Shown here in pieces: positions 22,896 to 32,632 of a stretch of 64,000 nucleotides of DNA (positions are counted from its first letter, which is position 1; each line of letters starts with the position of its first letter). The notes below the pieces were generated by a model. The model was not told where the DNA came from, did no database searches, and saw nothing but the letters and a program-made list of their open reading frames with translations. A program made the translations under genes and the position numbers. The stretch is from the NCBI GenBank assembly GCA_963691705.1, contig OY829541.1:40689661-40753660 (forward strand), written 5' to 3'. The DNA is from Viola odorata. Lineage: Eukaryota > Streptophyta > Magnoliopsida > Malpighiales > Violaceae.

Positions 22896-22913
22896 TCCCC
22901 GGCAATGACGCTA
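22896..22913 (-). other. Decayed tRNA-Asp primer-binding site of element 3
   Basis: The minus strand reads TAGCGTCATTGCCGGGGA. It differs from the perfect Athila site (seen at 62833) at three places, all C-to-T or G-to-A. It lies five bases from the TGATTGCG that starts the LTR stub. Confidence 0.75.
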
Positions 22914-22938
22914 AAATTTGATTGCGTGTTGAGGGCAT

Positions 22939-23445
22939 GAATGCACGGAGCTAAGCTTGCTCTATACTGACGTTGGTTGGCTTCATAGCCTCACAAATAG
23001 AATGCAATATTTGAAGGTGTCTATGGGAATTTTCCTTGAAAACACCACGGAAAATGGGAAGATGATGCATGACCGCGGACTTGAGTGTTCAGACATGAGC
23101 AACAACAGGCCATTCAATGCAACTGCTCGGTGTTTCTGGGGCAGCATTAAGATCTTCTATGGTCTGGTTGTTAGGGACTTCAGGCCCTGGAGGAGGTGGT
23201 TCTTCCATATTGGGTATCTCGGGGTTGACAAACTCAGCGTTGTCGAGGTCTGGATGAAAGAAAGGGAATCCTTCAAGAAAGAGACGGTCGAGATTATCCA
23301 GATCAGAGGGATTTCTGTCGAGGGCAGGATTAGGGATTCATCTATGATTAATAGTTGGTCTCCTGGCTTGCCTTCGAAGTCCTCTTTCTGTTCTCGTAAG
23401 CTCAAGATCGAGTGGTAATAGGTCTGGAGCTGATCTCCTGGTCAT
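22939..23445 (-). pseudogene. Truncated gag start of Athila copy B
   Basis: The same MTRRSAPDLLPL start as copy A is used, with the ATG at 23445. A stop appears after about 35 residues (TINHR), and the sequence ends at the junction 22938/22939. Confidence 0.8.
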
Positions 23446-23468
23446 AGAGATAAAATAGTTTTGTTCAA

Positions 23469-23486
23469 TCCCCGACAACGGTGCCA
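23469..23486 (-). other. Primer-binding site, tRNA-Asp type (Athila copy B)
   Basis: The minus strand reads TGGCACCGTTGTCGGGGA, two transitions away from the perfect site at 62833. Confidence 0.8.
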
Positions 23487-23491
23487 AAATT

Positions 23492-25162
23492 TGATCGTCA
23501 CTAAAATGTAATAATATTTCTTGATGCCTAATTGCATAGTTAAAATGTGTAAAGGGCAAGACAGGGTCGAACCACAGATATTGAGGGATAAAAACTCACT
23601 TTATATGTATGGCAGTAGCAAATGCAAACAAATGAAACGGTAACTCAAAAAGGGGGGGTTTGTCGATTGATCTAACCGATCAATCACAGAATCAGTGGCT
23701 AATGATTGCGTGTCGAGGACATCAAATTTAGTTGTAAAAAAGATATAGAAATGGGGTAGGAATACAACTTATCACTCGTCCACAAGGGGCTCGTAGGTCA
23801 TGATAAGAGGTTTGTCCACAGAGATCTTGTAGGGGTTTCGTAGTCTTGACTCGACTTCCTCGTCACTGGAGTTGAGGGGGGCTTTGTTCCTGCAATTAAA
23901 GTAAACAAAGCATAAAAGAGAACAAGCAATAATAAAAATAGATAGAGGCACTCTTAAGCAGAAAGGGATCTTATCTAAGATTGCAGATTGAGGTTGATTG
24001 TGAACTGTCTTGAGGTAAACTCCTGGCAAGGGTGAATTCGTGAGCACATTCCTTGTTTAATCGATCATCGACCTTTAGATTTTCTCCTTCTCTCTCATAA
24101 CTCTGCTATAGATTGGGAGGAACCCCTTTCCAATCCTACATTCCTCCTATTCAAATCACTTTGAGGGTACCTTGCTAGTGATCCTGGCCAGTGGACACCT
24201 TGCTGGTTAAAGGGTTTATCCAATTGGCCGCTGGCTTGAGGCACATGTGTTTTCTCAATGGCATAGGGAAAGACAGAGTCTAGGCCAAGCTACTCCCAAC
24301 TCGGAGCCCTAGATTGTCAGCCTAGTTAGGCCTATATCGATTCAAGTTCACTAACCCCCGCGAGGTTAGCTGCCTACTTCGTCACTCCGGTTTCGCTCGT
24401 CCCCTTCGTGACTGGCTACAAATTCGTCGTCTTGCCTAAGATCGATCAAGTCTTAGCCTAGACGGGAACCGGTTTGTTGAAATAGAACTTTAATCAATTA
24501 CGAAAGAGAGGATAATAAGAACAGATCGGCCTCACGATTTGCAAGAACACTCACTTAACCCTTACCAAGAATTAGGTGTTTAGCTACTCGACATAATAAC
24601 TAAAGAAGAGAATAGTTGAAGAACATGAATTAAAATTAAATCTATGATATTCAAAACCGAATAATCACAGAGCAAATGTTTACAAGAACTAAAAGTTGGA
24701 AGAAGGAAGATCCTGTAATTGACAACCTTCCCTAACCTTTAACAAGGTTAGAGTCCCCACCAATTACGTTCCTTTCCAAGTTCCAAACTTCAAGTGCCTA
24801 AAAGATAGGGATAAAATCCCAATTGTTTGAAATTAAAATAACATAAGATAAATATCTAAACAGATTGTTTTGTTCTTAAAAGATTACATCCGAGATTTCT
24901 TCAAAAGGGATGTAATCGCTAGCTGGCTTCCTGATCCGTTCCGCCTTCTATGAGTCTAAGACGATCACGCCTCTATCTCTGCAATCTTGGCCAAGCTTGC
25001 GGCCAAGATTGCCGCTTTGTAGCTCAAGGTACCCGTTTCCTTCAATTCTGCTCTTAGGCGAGATTTCCTTCAAAAGACCACAAGATGACGTGAAAGAGAT
25101 TGATTTTACCATAACCAAGGTGGTTTTAGATGGTAAAAATATATGAAAATAAACGTCAATCA
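23492..25162 (-). repeat. Athila LTR B, uninterrupted
   Basis: The 1671-bp LTR begins TGATCG and ends TCAATCA. It is the reference copy for LTR A. The site where the gag-only element entered LTR A is unfilled here, at about 24138-24143. Confidence 0.93.
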
Positions 25163-26325
25163 GCTAACAAAACAATTAGTTAGAAACATATATCAAGGGC
25201 ATGAAAGTAAAGAATAATCAAGGGCAAGATAATAAAGGAAGACAAGACTGTAAATAAAGGTATTAAATCAGATGAGACGGGATCTTAGCAAGGGGCGTTC
25301 GCAGGTTGCATGCAAAACTAGTTAATCATGGGTCAAAGGTATTCCATCCTCATGCCATAGACATGCTATAGGGGCCACGTTTCCATATAAACCCCCTACT
25401 TACCTTCTTAAGAAGAGTTCCCCCCCGTTTCCACATATAAGATAGCCTTGACATTTCGTCGTCCCCCCAGGCACGAATGCAGGGAGGCAATACTTAAAAT
25501 GCCCATAAAGTGAAGGTAAGACACATCTAGGACGTGATACCTCTCAGCTTGTCAGACTTGCGGTAACGCCCCAATCGACTGTTTGCCCTAGATGGATGAC
25601 TCTATTGTGATGACTCCACTAGGCATCTACTACTCCTAACAGCCTCACTTTGACGTTATCGCCACTAGGATGACAACAATCACAAAGAAATACTAGCATT
25701 TGATTAGGCTCCTAACATTTCTAAATGAAAATGGTAAGAAAATGGCAAACAATCGAGTATGACAATAAGAATGTATTAAACACATTTAGGCCTCTTAACT
25801 AATCCTTGCAACCTTTGAAACGCCCTTTACTAAGAAGATGAAAACTTAGCTACTCATAATCAAATACAAACATTAGATGGAAACAACAAATAACATAAAT
25901 TAAAGAGATGGGACAAAGGAATGCATTAGAATAAACCGGTGGTGAAATCAATGCTTTGTTCCTCTTACTAGCAGATGGCGCTGCTAATAGGAGAGAACAA
26001 ATCCCTAGAATTAAAGTGAAAGGTGAGAGTAGTTTAATGTCAGTCATCCTTACAAAAACCGTACAACTTAGCTTAAATATCCTAACAACCCGCTAGGGGA
26101 CAAAAACAGCTAAGGGGAGAGAGTGACAACCCATGGCAGAGTGCGCTCCTTAGGGAGGAATATTCTAGGATCTTCTGGAAATCCATCAAAACCCCACATT
26201 TTTGTTCATTTCTTCCTTTTGGCACTGATCTGCAATAAAGATGGAAACATAGGCAATTCAGCAGTATCATGCCCAAGAAAAGGCTAAAAATAAGGAGAAA
26301 GACATGCTCAAGACACGCACTGTCA
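25163..26325 (-). repeat. LTR3, main part of the 5' LTR of element 3
   Basis: The plus strand begins GCTAACAAAAC and ends GCACTGTCA. In order, blocks match the reverse complement of LTR4 (61298-62827): a CATGCTATAGGGGCCA-like block, an AGCCTTGAC...CCCAGGCA block, ACTTAGCTACTCATAA, and CAGCAGTATCATGCCCAAGA. The stub at 22919-22938 supplies the primer-proximal end. The segment facing the stub is shorter than in LTR4. Confidence 0.75.
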
Positions 26326-26445
26326 CCTTCTCACCTACATATTTAAGGACACTTGAAAATAAAAGTGAGAAAATAAAAAGAATTAAATGTTCACGCTTAT
26401 GCATGAATGCGCCAAATACAATAAACAGTTTTGAAATCTACACAA

Positions 26446-27955
26446 TTATCGCAAGAAAGAATGAAGAGTTTCATCATTTGATTTATATACAAGGAATTCA
26501 AGCATTCTAACTTTGGAGATGTGAGACTTATTATGCTTCAACAAGAAAGGATCGTAATTGATAAAGTGCAAAAATGGTTCCTTTTCACATGCTAAATAAT
26601 TATCTTGTAAATTTGCATCATGTGAATAAGAATCATGAGGAGATGTAAGCTCTAACCTTTTATCATTTGGAAAAGAAATTTGTGCATACTTTTGAGCGCA
26701 CCATTGTTGAGCAATCTTACTTCCTACGCCTCTTAAGGTTGATGGTTTGAATCCACCTTCTTTCCTTGGAATATTCCAGCGTGTATAGCCATGAAAATCC
26801 ATAGGAATTTTCTGCAAGAAAGGCTTACAAACATTTGGAAAATAGTCATCAATGTTAGGATGAGCTAAATGATCCCCATTGCTCAAAAGGCACGCTCATT
26901 GGATCAATAGCTTTCACAACTTCCGCTTGAATCTTTTCCTCCCTTTCTTCTCTCAATTTTTTTGCACTTACACTTGGTTTATTTTGCTCACTCTCAATGG
27001 CATGCTTGCTTTTGTCATGCCTTGTATTTTCCTCATCATTTCTCTCATTCTCTTTTCTCTCGCACTCCCTCTTTTCTTCTACCTTTCACTCACTCTCTTC
27101 TCTCTCATTCTTAACCTCATTCACAACCTCACATTTTTTACTCATTATTATAGAATTTACATCCACACTCTCTTCAATAAATTTATAATTTTTAGTCACA
27201 TTTGGTTTGAAAGATTGAGATGGTGTGGGCTGTTTTTGTTGAGTGACTTGTGCATGTTATACCACTTCTAGTTTAGACTCGAATGCAGTAGCGGAAGGAG
27301 ATTTTTGGTCACTTGGGCAGCCTTGGGATGGGCTACTGTCTTGCTCCATCAAGGAATCTTGTTCTTCGATTCCACAAGCATGGAGCATCATGGATTGCAA
27401 GCTTGTAATCTCATAGAGTTCAAGTTGTCTTCTAATCATCCTATTTAATACACTTTCAAATAAATCCATGATCATGTCCTCCTCTTCTTGAAGATAAGTC
27501 TTGATGACTAAATCATCAAACTCTAGACAATATTCGAACACGATTTTGGTTCCTTGTCAAAGGGAGGACAACTCTTCTTCTAATAATTCTCAATGGTATG
27601 ATGACACAAAGCGTTCTCTCATTACATGTCGCATTTAAGCCCAAGAAGTGATCAGTTCTACTCATCTCCTTTCTCTCTCACAACTCGTATGACACCACCA
27701 ATGATAAGCAATGTCATCAAATGTCTTGCAAGAAAGTCTAATCTTATGTTTTTTCTGAAAGATGATGACATTCAAATGTTCGTATAAGGTGGTACTCACA
27801 TTCTATAAATTCTGTCGGAGAGGAGGTTCCTCTAAAGATGGGAAGTTGAAATTATCGATGGCGAGAAGTGTTGTACTCGTAGAGGAGCCATGGCCAAGGC
27901 CTTGTTTGGAGGGACCTAGGCCATAGCTTATTTGCAAAGAATTAAGTGAAGTCAT
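26446..27955 (-). pseudogene. Decayed gag of the minus-strand LTR element
   Basis: The start ATG at 27955 follows a splice-acceptor-like CATTTTGCAG. The reading frame has many stops and shifts. Recognisable blocks are FDDIAYHWW, then MRERFVSS, then an EFDDLVIKTYLQEEEDM stretch (about 27450-27530), which is the style of Ty3/gypsy gag capsid ends. The last open part (26886-26446, 146 aa) has no recognised domain. It may be the gag tail. Confidence 0.6.
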
Positions 27956-29915
27956 TGTACCTGCAAAATGAACAAACTATAGGTGTGTATTTACGTTAGC
28001 TAAAAACAATCGCTCCCTCATGTGTTTTACACTTGTGTTTAAGTTCTCGTAAAAAAATCCACTCACAAATCTCTCAACTCTTCTCCAAACAGAACCGTGT
28101 CTTGGCCTTGTTCAAGCTAGCAATCTCAAGTTCAATCAAAAGGATTATCCCAACGAATTTATACAAGCAAAAATACAAGAAACACCAAACAGTTTGCTGG
28201 AAAATACTGGACAGTTTGTGCAACTTTCGGATATGACACACGAAAAAATAGGAAATGATGGAATTAATTCACAAAATTTAGTATGGACTCTCCTAAGACA
28301 AAGCTCTACAAGTTCCAACCAAGAAAGAAGCAAAATTTTGGTTGAATACTCAAAGAAAAACACTGGAGTGGAATGCAAGAAAACTAAGGGTTGAAAGAAT
28401 ATAAGTTAGGATGAATATTCACACTTTGGTTACACCACTATATTCATAAAATTTCAGTCACCTTTACACAATTCAATGATACACAAACAATCACAATGGT
28501 ATTGGTTCACTCTTATTAAGACAAAATAGTTGGAGGAATTACTTGACCAACTAACGGTATGTCGTTAGCTTCGGCTTTGAATTTCCGAAATCTCTTCTTT
28601 TTTTTAAGAGAGAGGTCTTGCAAAATTAATAAGTGGAGTCTTGGAATTAATTAGGACAAGTTGCCATTGGTATGAGGAAAAGTGAATGTGTAGTGTAGGT
28701 AAGTAATTATTTTATGTATAAGAAGTGGCTTAAAACCCCACTTGGCTCAGCTATTTTGCAACTTCCAAGAGGTTCAAAAGGGGGTATAAAACGTGGCCAA
28801 GGGATGAGTATAACAACAACTACTCTAGGTGCAAAAGCTGTCCAGGTTTTAGGGGAAAGCTGTCAGCATTTGTAGTCTAGGTTAGCTAGTGTTTGTGAGG
28901 CTTTTTGGTAGGCTTTTGGTTGCAGGCTTTAGCTATCACAGGAAGCTAGGAAGGGGGAGGGTCTTTGCAGTTGGTTGTCCTCGTTTGGCACAAAAGACAG
29001 CAAGGTTTTGACAGCTAGGAAGAGAGAGGTGCAGCTAGGGTAGAGTGGTAGTTGAGGGTTTTCAGGAAAGTGTAAGAGATTGGGCAGTATGACTGGCTTG
29101 TCAAACGTTTGGGAGGGAAACAAGACAATGAAATGAAAGATTAAACAAAGGAGAAACAATCTTTAAGATACAGACTCAAACAAAATGGATCAAAATGAGA
29201 AAGACTCAAGAACAAAGATGAACACATGAAGAACACAAAGAGTGTTCTTGACAGATTTTCGTATACTGACTCGAAAATATAGAAAAATAAGGCTAAAATT
29301 TACAAAATTTTATATAGACGTTTATAAGACACAAAAATACAACTTTCACGAAGGGAAGAAAAAGAAATTTCAACTGGAAGACACAGAAAACTGACCATAA
29401 ACACAAGACCTATTTTTCTCGAGTAAAATCTACACACTTTTTTTTGGCGGTCAAAAAGTATGATAATTTCACAGAATTAATGGACGACTCAAAAACAACA
29501 TTTGTTCCACACAGATTAAAGTTTAAGAACCTAAAATTTCAGATTTTTCTAGGTGGTACAACTTACACAAAATGGGATAGAAAATATACACAAACAAGCT
29601 AACTTTTGGACACGAAATCAGACACAAGATGAACAACACAATGACAACTCTTGACACTTTTGATTTTGGTAGTTTCGGACAGAAAATTGACTCTTTTGTT
29701 GGATGAAAATCTCAAGATGAAACACAATGTCAAACTCAAAATAACTCAAGAACACGAAACGAACATGGACTGCCTCGGTCGGCGATTCTGTCTTGCCCGG
29801 GTTGTAGTCGGGAGGTATTTCGAAGTGTGACATAGTAAATCAAACTCAAGAAAATGAAAACACAAGATAATTTTTGGACAGAAAAATCGACTCAACAACA
29901 ATAAACTCAAGAGCG
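27956..29915 (-). other. Long non-coding leader of the minus-strand LTR element
   Basis: No gene is seen in these 2 kb. Short blocks match the leader of the gag-only element at 8.3-9.9 kb, for example the word CTCGAGAAAAATAG near 29420 (minus) and 8577-8590 (plus). The leader ends next to the gag ATG with a typical 3' splice site. Confidence 0.5.
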
Positions 29916-29935
29916 CCAAGAGCTCCGCTACCACC
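29916..29935 (-). other. Primer-binding region of the minus-strand LTR element
   Basis: The minus strand reads GGTGGTAGCGGAGCTC next to the LTR end, nearly the same as at 8273-8288 in the gag-only element. Confidence 0.6.
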
Positions 29936-30442
29936 TAATACGACACGGGTCGACTTATTATTTGCAAGCCGAAACGTAAAGCACTCGGGGAGGATCTAGC
30001 TCTAGAGTTTATCACACAAAATACAACAACAAATACACACGAAGATATGGAAGGAAAGGATGGAGACACGCAACGAAAAATATAAAGATAAATACCCGGA
30101 TTGAATGACGAAAGAGATTAGATATGATAGTTGGAACAACGATCGATTGAACACCTGAGATATGCTTGATGAACGCTTGAATGCACGGGCAGAACACTCT
30201 CACAATCACAAACACAAACCGTCCACTCAATGGACACTCAAACACTCACTCAATCGCTCACAATATGAGATAGCAACAAACTACATATTTGAAGATAGAT
30301 TTACATTTTATCCTTGCGAGGTATCAAAGCACCATCAATGTTTAGAATCCCACAAGCATTGAGCTTTAGACGAATAAGGAGGAGAATCTCACTCTATCAA
30401 TATTCATCAATCAAAAGCTCCTTAAAATGTGCAAGAAACTAG

Positions 30443-30451
30443 CTATTTATA
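30443..30451 (-). promoter_or_regulatory. TATA box of LTR5
   Basis: The minus strand reads TATAAATAG, about 500 bases before the LTR end. It faces away from the host gene at 31.2 kb and towards the element's own gag. Confidence 0.6.
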
Positions 30452-30689
30452 CCAGGTTACAAAAATGAGCATTTTATGAAACGTTTGCCCTAAAAATAAT
30501 TAAAAGTCTCATCTTTGCTAATCTGTCCGGGGATTGACAATATACCGTTAAGGTCTTAATGACATGCCGTTATTCTCGGCAAAACTTGGCTCCAAAATTG
30601 TAGTCTTCTATCGGTATGTTGATAGCTTCTCGATAGGTGCTCGTGCGGGGAAATCTCGGCCACGCGGGTGGCCTAAGGTTGGGCCTATA

Positions 30690-31130
30690 ACTGGATGGGT
30701 TATCGATTCCCGGTAACTGCCCGATCATCCCAACGGTTCCCAGTAGACTCGATAGATGTGCGAGGTCTTGCAGTTGGACAGTGTTATGTAGGCGGATGTC
30801 AGTTCCCGATAAATCTCTTTATGGTTACCGCTAAGTGGTCGCTCCCGGTAAGGTGCATATGCAACCCTTGGGTTCCGATATGATGATCGGTCACCATTAA
30901 GGTTCGTCTTTCGGATTAGTTTCCGTTAACTCCCTTTAAGGTTCCCGGTAGATGGCTTCTCTCGAATGGGTGCGTGTTTCCGATAACTCCCTTAAAGGTT
31001 TCCGACAATTGATTGCTCTTAGTAAGGGGCGCATTCCTGCTATCTCTCCTGAAGGCTACAGATAGGTGGTCGTTCCCGGTAACTCTCCTTAGGCTCCCGG
31101 TAGGTGGTCGACTCTCGTTATGGTACGTGA
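30690..31130. repeat. Degenerate U3 repeats in LTR5
   Basis: The motif TTCCCGGTAACTCCC followed by AAGGTTCCCGGTAGGTGG returns about seven times with strong divergence and a spacing near 60-70 bp. This is typical of repeated U3 enhancer modules. Confidence 0.6.
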
Positions 31131-31165
31131 ACATCCTTAAGGTTGGGCTAGGCGTGATCACATCA

Positions 31166-31633
31166 CCCAACTTCCTCATCCTCTCCCTCCCTAATTTCTG
31201 GCTCAGGTGCCACGGCACGAGCTCATCATCCAACCCATCAAACCCTCCTCCTCATCATCATCCTCATCTTCATCTTCCTCCTCATCAATATCGTGATCCT
31301 CCTAAAAACTCCAGACCCGTTCTCAAAATGAAGATCTTGCACAAAGAGATCATGGAAATTCAAATCAGGAACAAGATCTTGGCTCTGAAGGCTGTTCTCT
31401 ACCACCACGGTTTCTGGGGATTCCGGTTGCGGTGGCGATGGCGATGGCCTGTGCCAAGAAAGAAACCCATTTTCGACGCTTTCAAGGGACTCGGTGTCGG
31501 AGTCAGCATCAGATGGGATGACAAATTCCCAGCAAGAGAGATCATTAGATTCTAGCAAGTAAACAAGTTGTTGGCACTCGTCTTCCCCGAGTTCGAGTGG
31601 TTACATCACGATTGCTGATTTGGTTCGCCATCT
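31166..31633 (-). pseudogene. Small host gene, cut by LTR5 and carrying frame breaks
   Basis: The minus strand reads ECQQLVYLLESNDLSCWEF and a Ser/Asp-rich PSDADSDTESLESV stretch. A Pro-rich segment and an acidic run (GAT/GAG repeats) follow, then DDELVPWHLSQKLGRERM and RKLG, at which point LTR5 begins. The acidic run is in a different frame from both neighbours, so at least two small indels lie in the repeat. No ATG is in frame; the upstream ATG at about 31632 (MANQISNRD) needs another shift. Codon use and the charged C-terminal motif look like a real plant gene of unknown function. I cannot exclude a short intron in place of one frame break. Confidence 0.6.
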
Positions 31634-32632
31634 TCTTCATCCTCAACTTCGCTTTGTTTTACTATTTGCTTTGATTTGCTCTTTTGTCTCGCTTGGTATT
31701 GGTTTCGGTTTCGGTTGTTGCTACGTTTTATAGCTGCTTTACACGTCTCGGATCATGTGGCGTAAGCCATACACTTCTACCACATCATTACAAGCAATTG
31801 GCTTGCGCCACGTGTTCACTCTTGTCATTTTTGCTAATTCTTTTCAATTCCACGACTTTTCTTTTTAAATTTATAAAAATGACTTTACAGCTAGCTTTTC
31901 GTTTGTTGTTGTTTTTGATAAACACAAGAAAGGAAAATTATATAGTTTGTTGAGTAATATTAGAGGTTAATCTCTTTATTTTTAATTTTATAATTTTTTT
32001 ATTAGAGAAGAATTATTCATTTTCTTCTATTTACTTAAATTCTCCTCTATTCCTTATGGGAGGGAGTAATCATGTTCGAATATCTTACATCGATAAGACT
32101 CGAAATCAAATACCTTTCTTAGCATGATTTTTTATTCCTATTTTTTATATCGAACTTGAGACTTAAATTAAACAATAAGAAAACCTTTAATGAAAGCACA
32201 ACCAATTAATCAAAACCCGCTAAGTTCATCAAAGAACCCTACATTCAATCCCATTCCTTTTAATTAGGTTTAAATTGACAAAGGACAAAAGGAAGGGTGT
32301 CTCCTTCTCTTTATTCTGTCATTTGCCATTTGAGTATTCGGTCACTACTCCACCTCTCAAATTCTGTTCATCAGGAATTTAGGACAATTGGATTTGGATC
32401 AATCTGTCATTTGCGATTTGAGTGATGAGCAAGAGTATATTGGGTTGGGCTATTGGGCTGGGCTGGGCTGGGTGGTATGCTACTATTGTAGTGCGCAGAC
32501 TTCCCGCCAAAACTAACAGAATGTAATCCTGAATTTATCCAAACGGCCTCACGCCATTTCCTACAAAACGACAAAGAAAGTTATCGGCCGTCGCCTAGCT
32601 GACATTCTTCTCTGCTCACCCGCACGAAAAAC
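31634..32632. other. Intergenic region between the disrupted gene and the FLA gene
   Basis: No coding frame is supported. The part at 31970-32250 is AT-rich. At 32440-32475 there are repeated GGGCTGGGCT words shortly before the FLA gene. Promoters for the two divergent genes are expected here. Confidence 0.5.

Larger units (their letters stand above)
22939..25162 (-). mobile_element. Athila copy B fragment (LTR plus start of gag) inside LTR3
   Basis: LTR B (23492-25162), its primer-binding site and the first part of gag match copy A closely, up to the CATGAATGCACG word (6135 in copy A, 22936 here). Beyond that the sequence switches to the LTR3 stub. On the other side, LTR B is followed by the rest of LTR3. 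A complete insertion followed by deletion of its 3' part explains this best. No target duplication remains. Confidence 0.8.
14434..26325 (-). mobile_element. Second Athila family element (element 3), gag to env-like, 5' LTR split
   Basis: Minus-strand order: LTR3 (26325-25163), inserted Athila copy B (25162-22939), LTR3 stub (22938-22919), primer-binding site, gag, protease, RT, RNase H, integrase, env-like ORF, polypurine tract. The protease and gag differ clearly from copy A, so this is another family. LTR3 matches the LTR at 61298-62827 in many blocks. On its left the internal region meets LTR A, which is not of the LTR3 type. The 3' LTR was therefore replaced or lost by recombination. Confidence 0.75.
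26326..31165 (-). mobile_element. Gag-type LTR element, minus strand, 3' part displaced by the Athila cluster
   Basis: It has an LTR at the right (29936-31165), a primer-binding word shared with the gag-only element at 7378, a leader of about 2 kb and a decayed gag (27955-26446). At 26325 the Athila LTR3 begins, so the 3' part and second LTR are expected left of the window. No pol motif is visible in the part seen. The right LTR end lies inside a host coding sequence. Confidence 0.75.
29936..31165 (-). repeat. LTR of the minus-strand element (LTR5)
   Basis: The plus strand begins TAATACGAC (first bases TG changed to TA) and ends ATCACATCA. In minus orientation it starts TGATGTGATC. It is 1230 bp long, with a TATA box and degenerate U3 repeats. 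Its right end abuts host coding sequence at 31166. Confidence 0.72.

Noticed and set aside
22957..23418. 153-aa plus-strand frame, with a twin at 6076-6618
   Set aside because: Both are antisense to the Athila gag start, and their similarity comes from the two retroelement copies.
26879..27271. Hydrophobic frame on the plus strand, membrane-protein-like
   Set aside because: It is opposite to a decayed gag and arises from CTCTT-type low-complexity DNA. No start context or homology.
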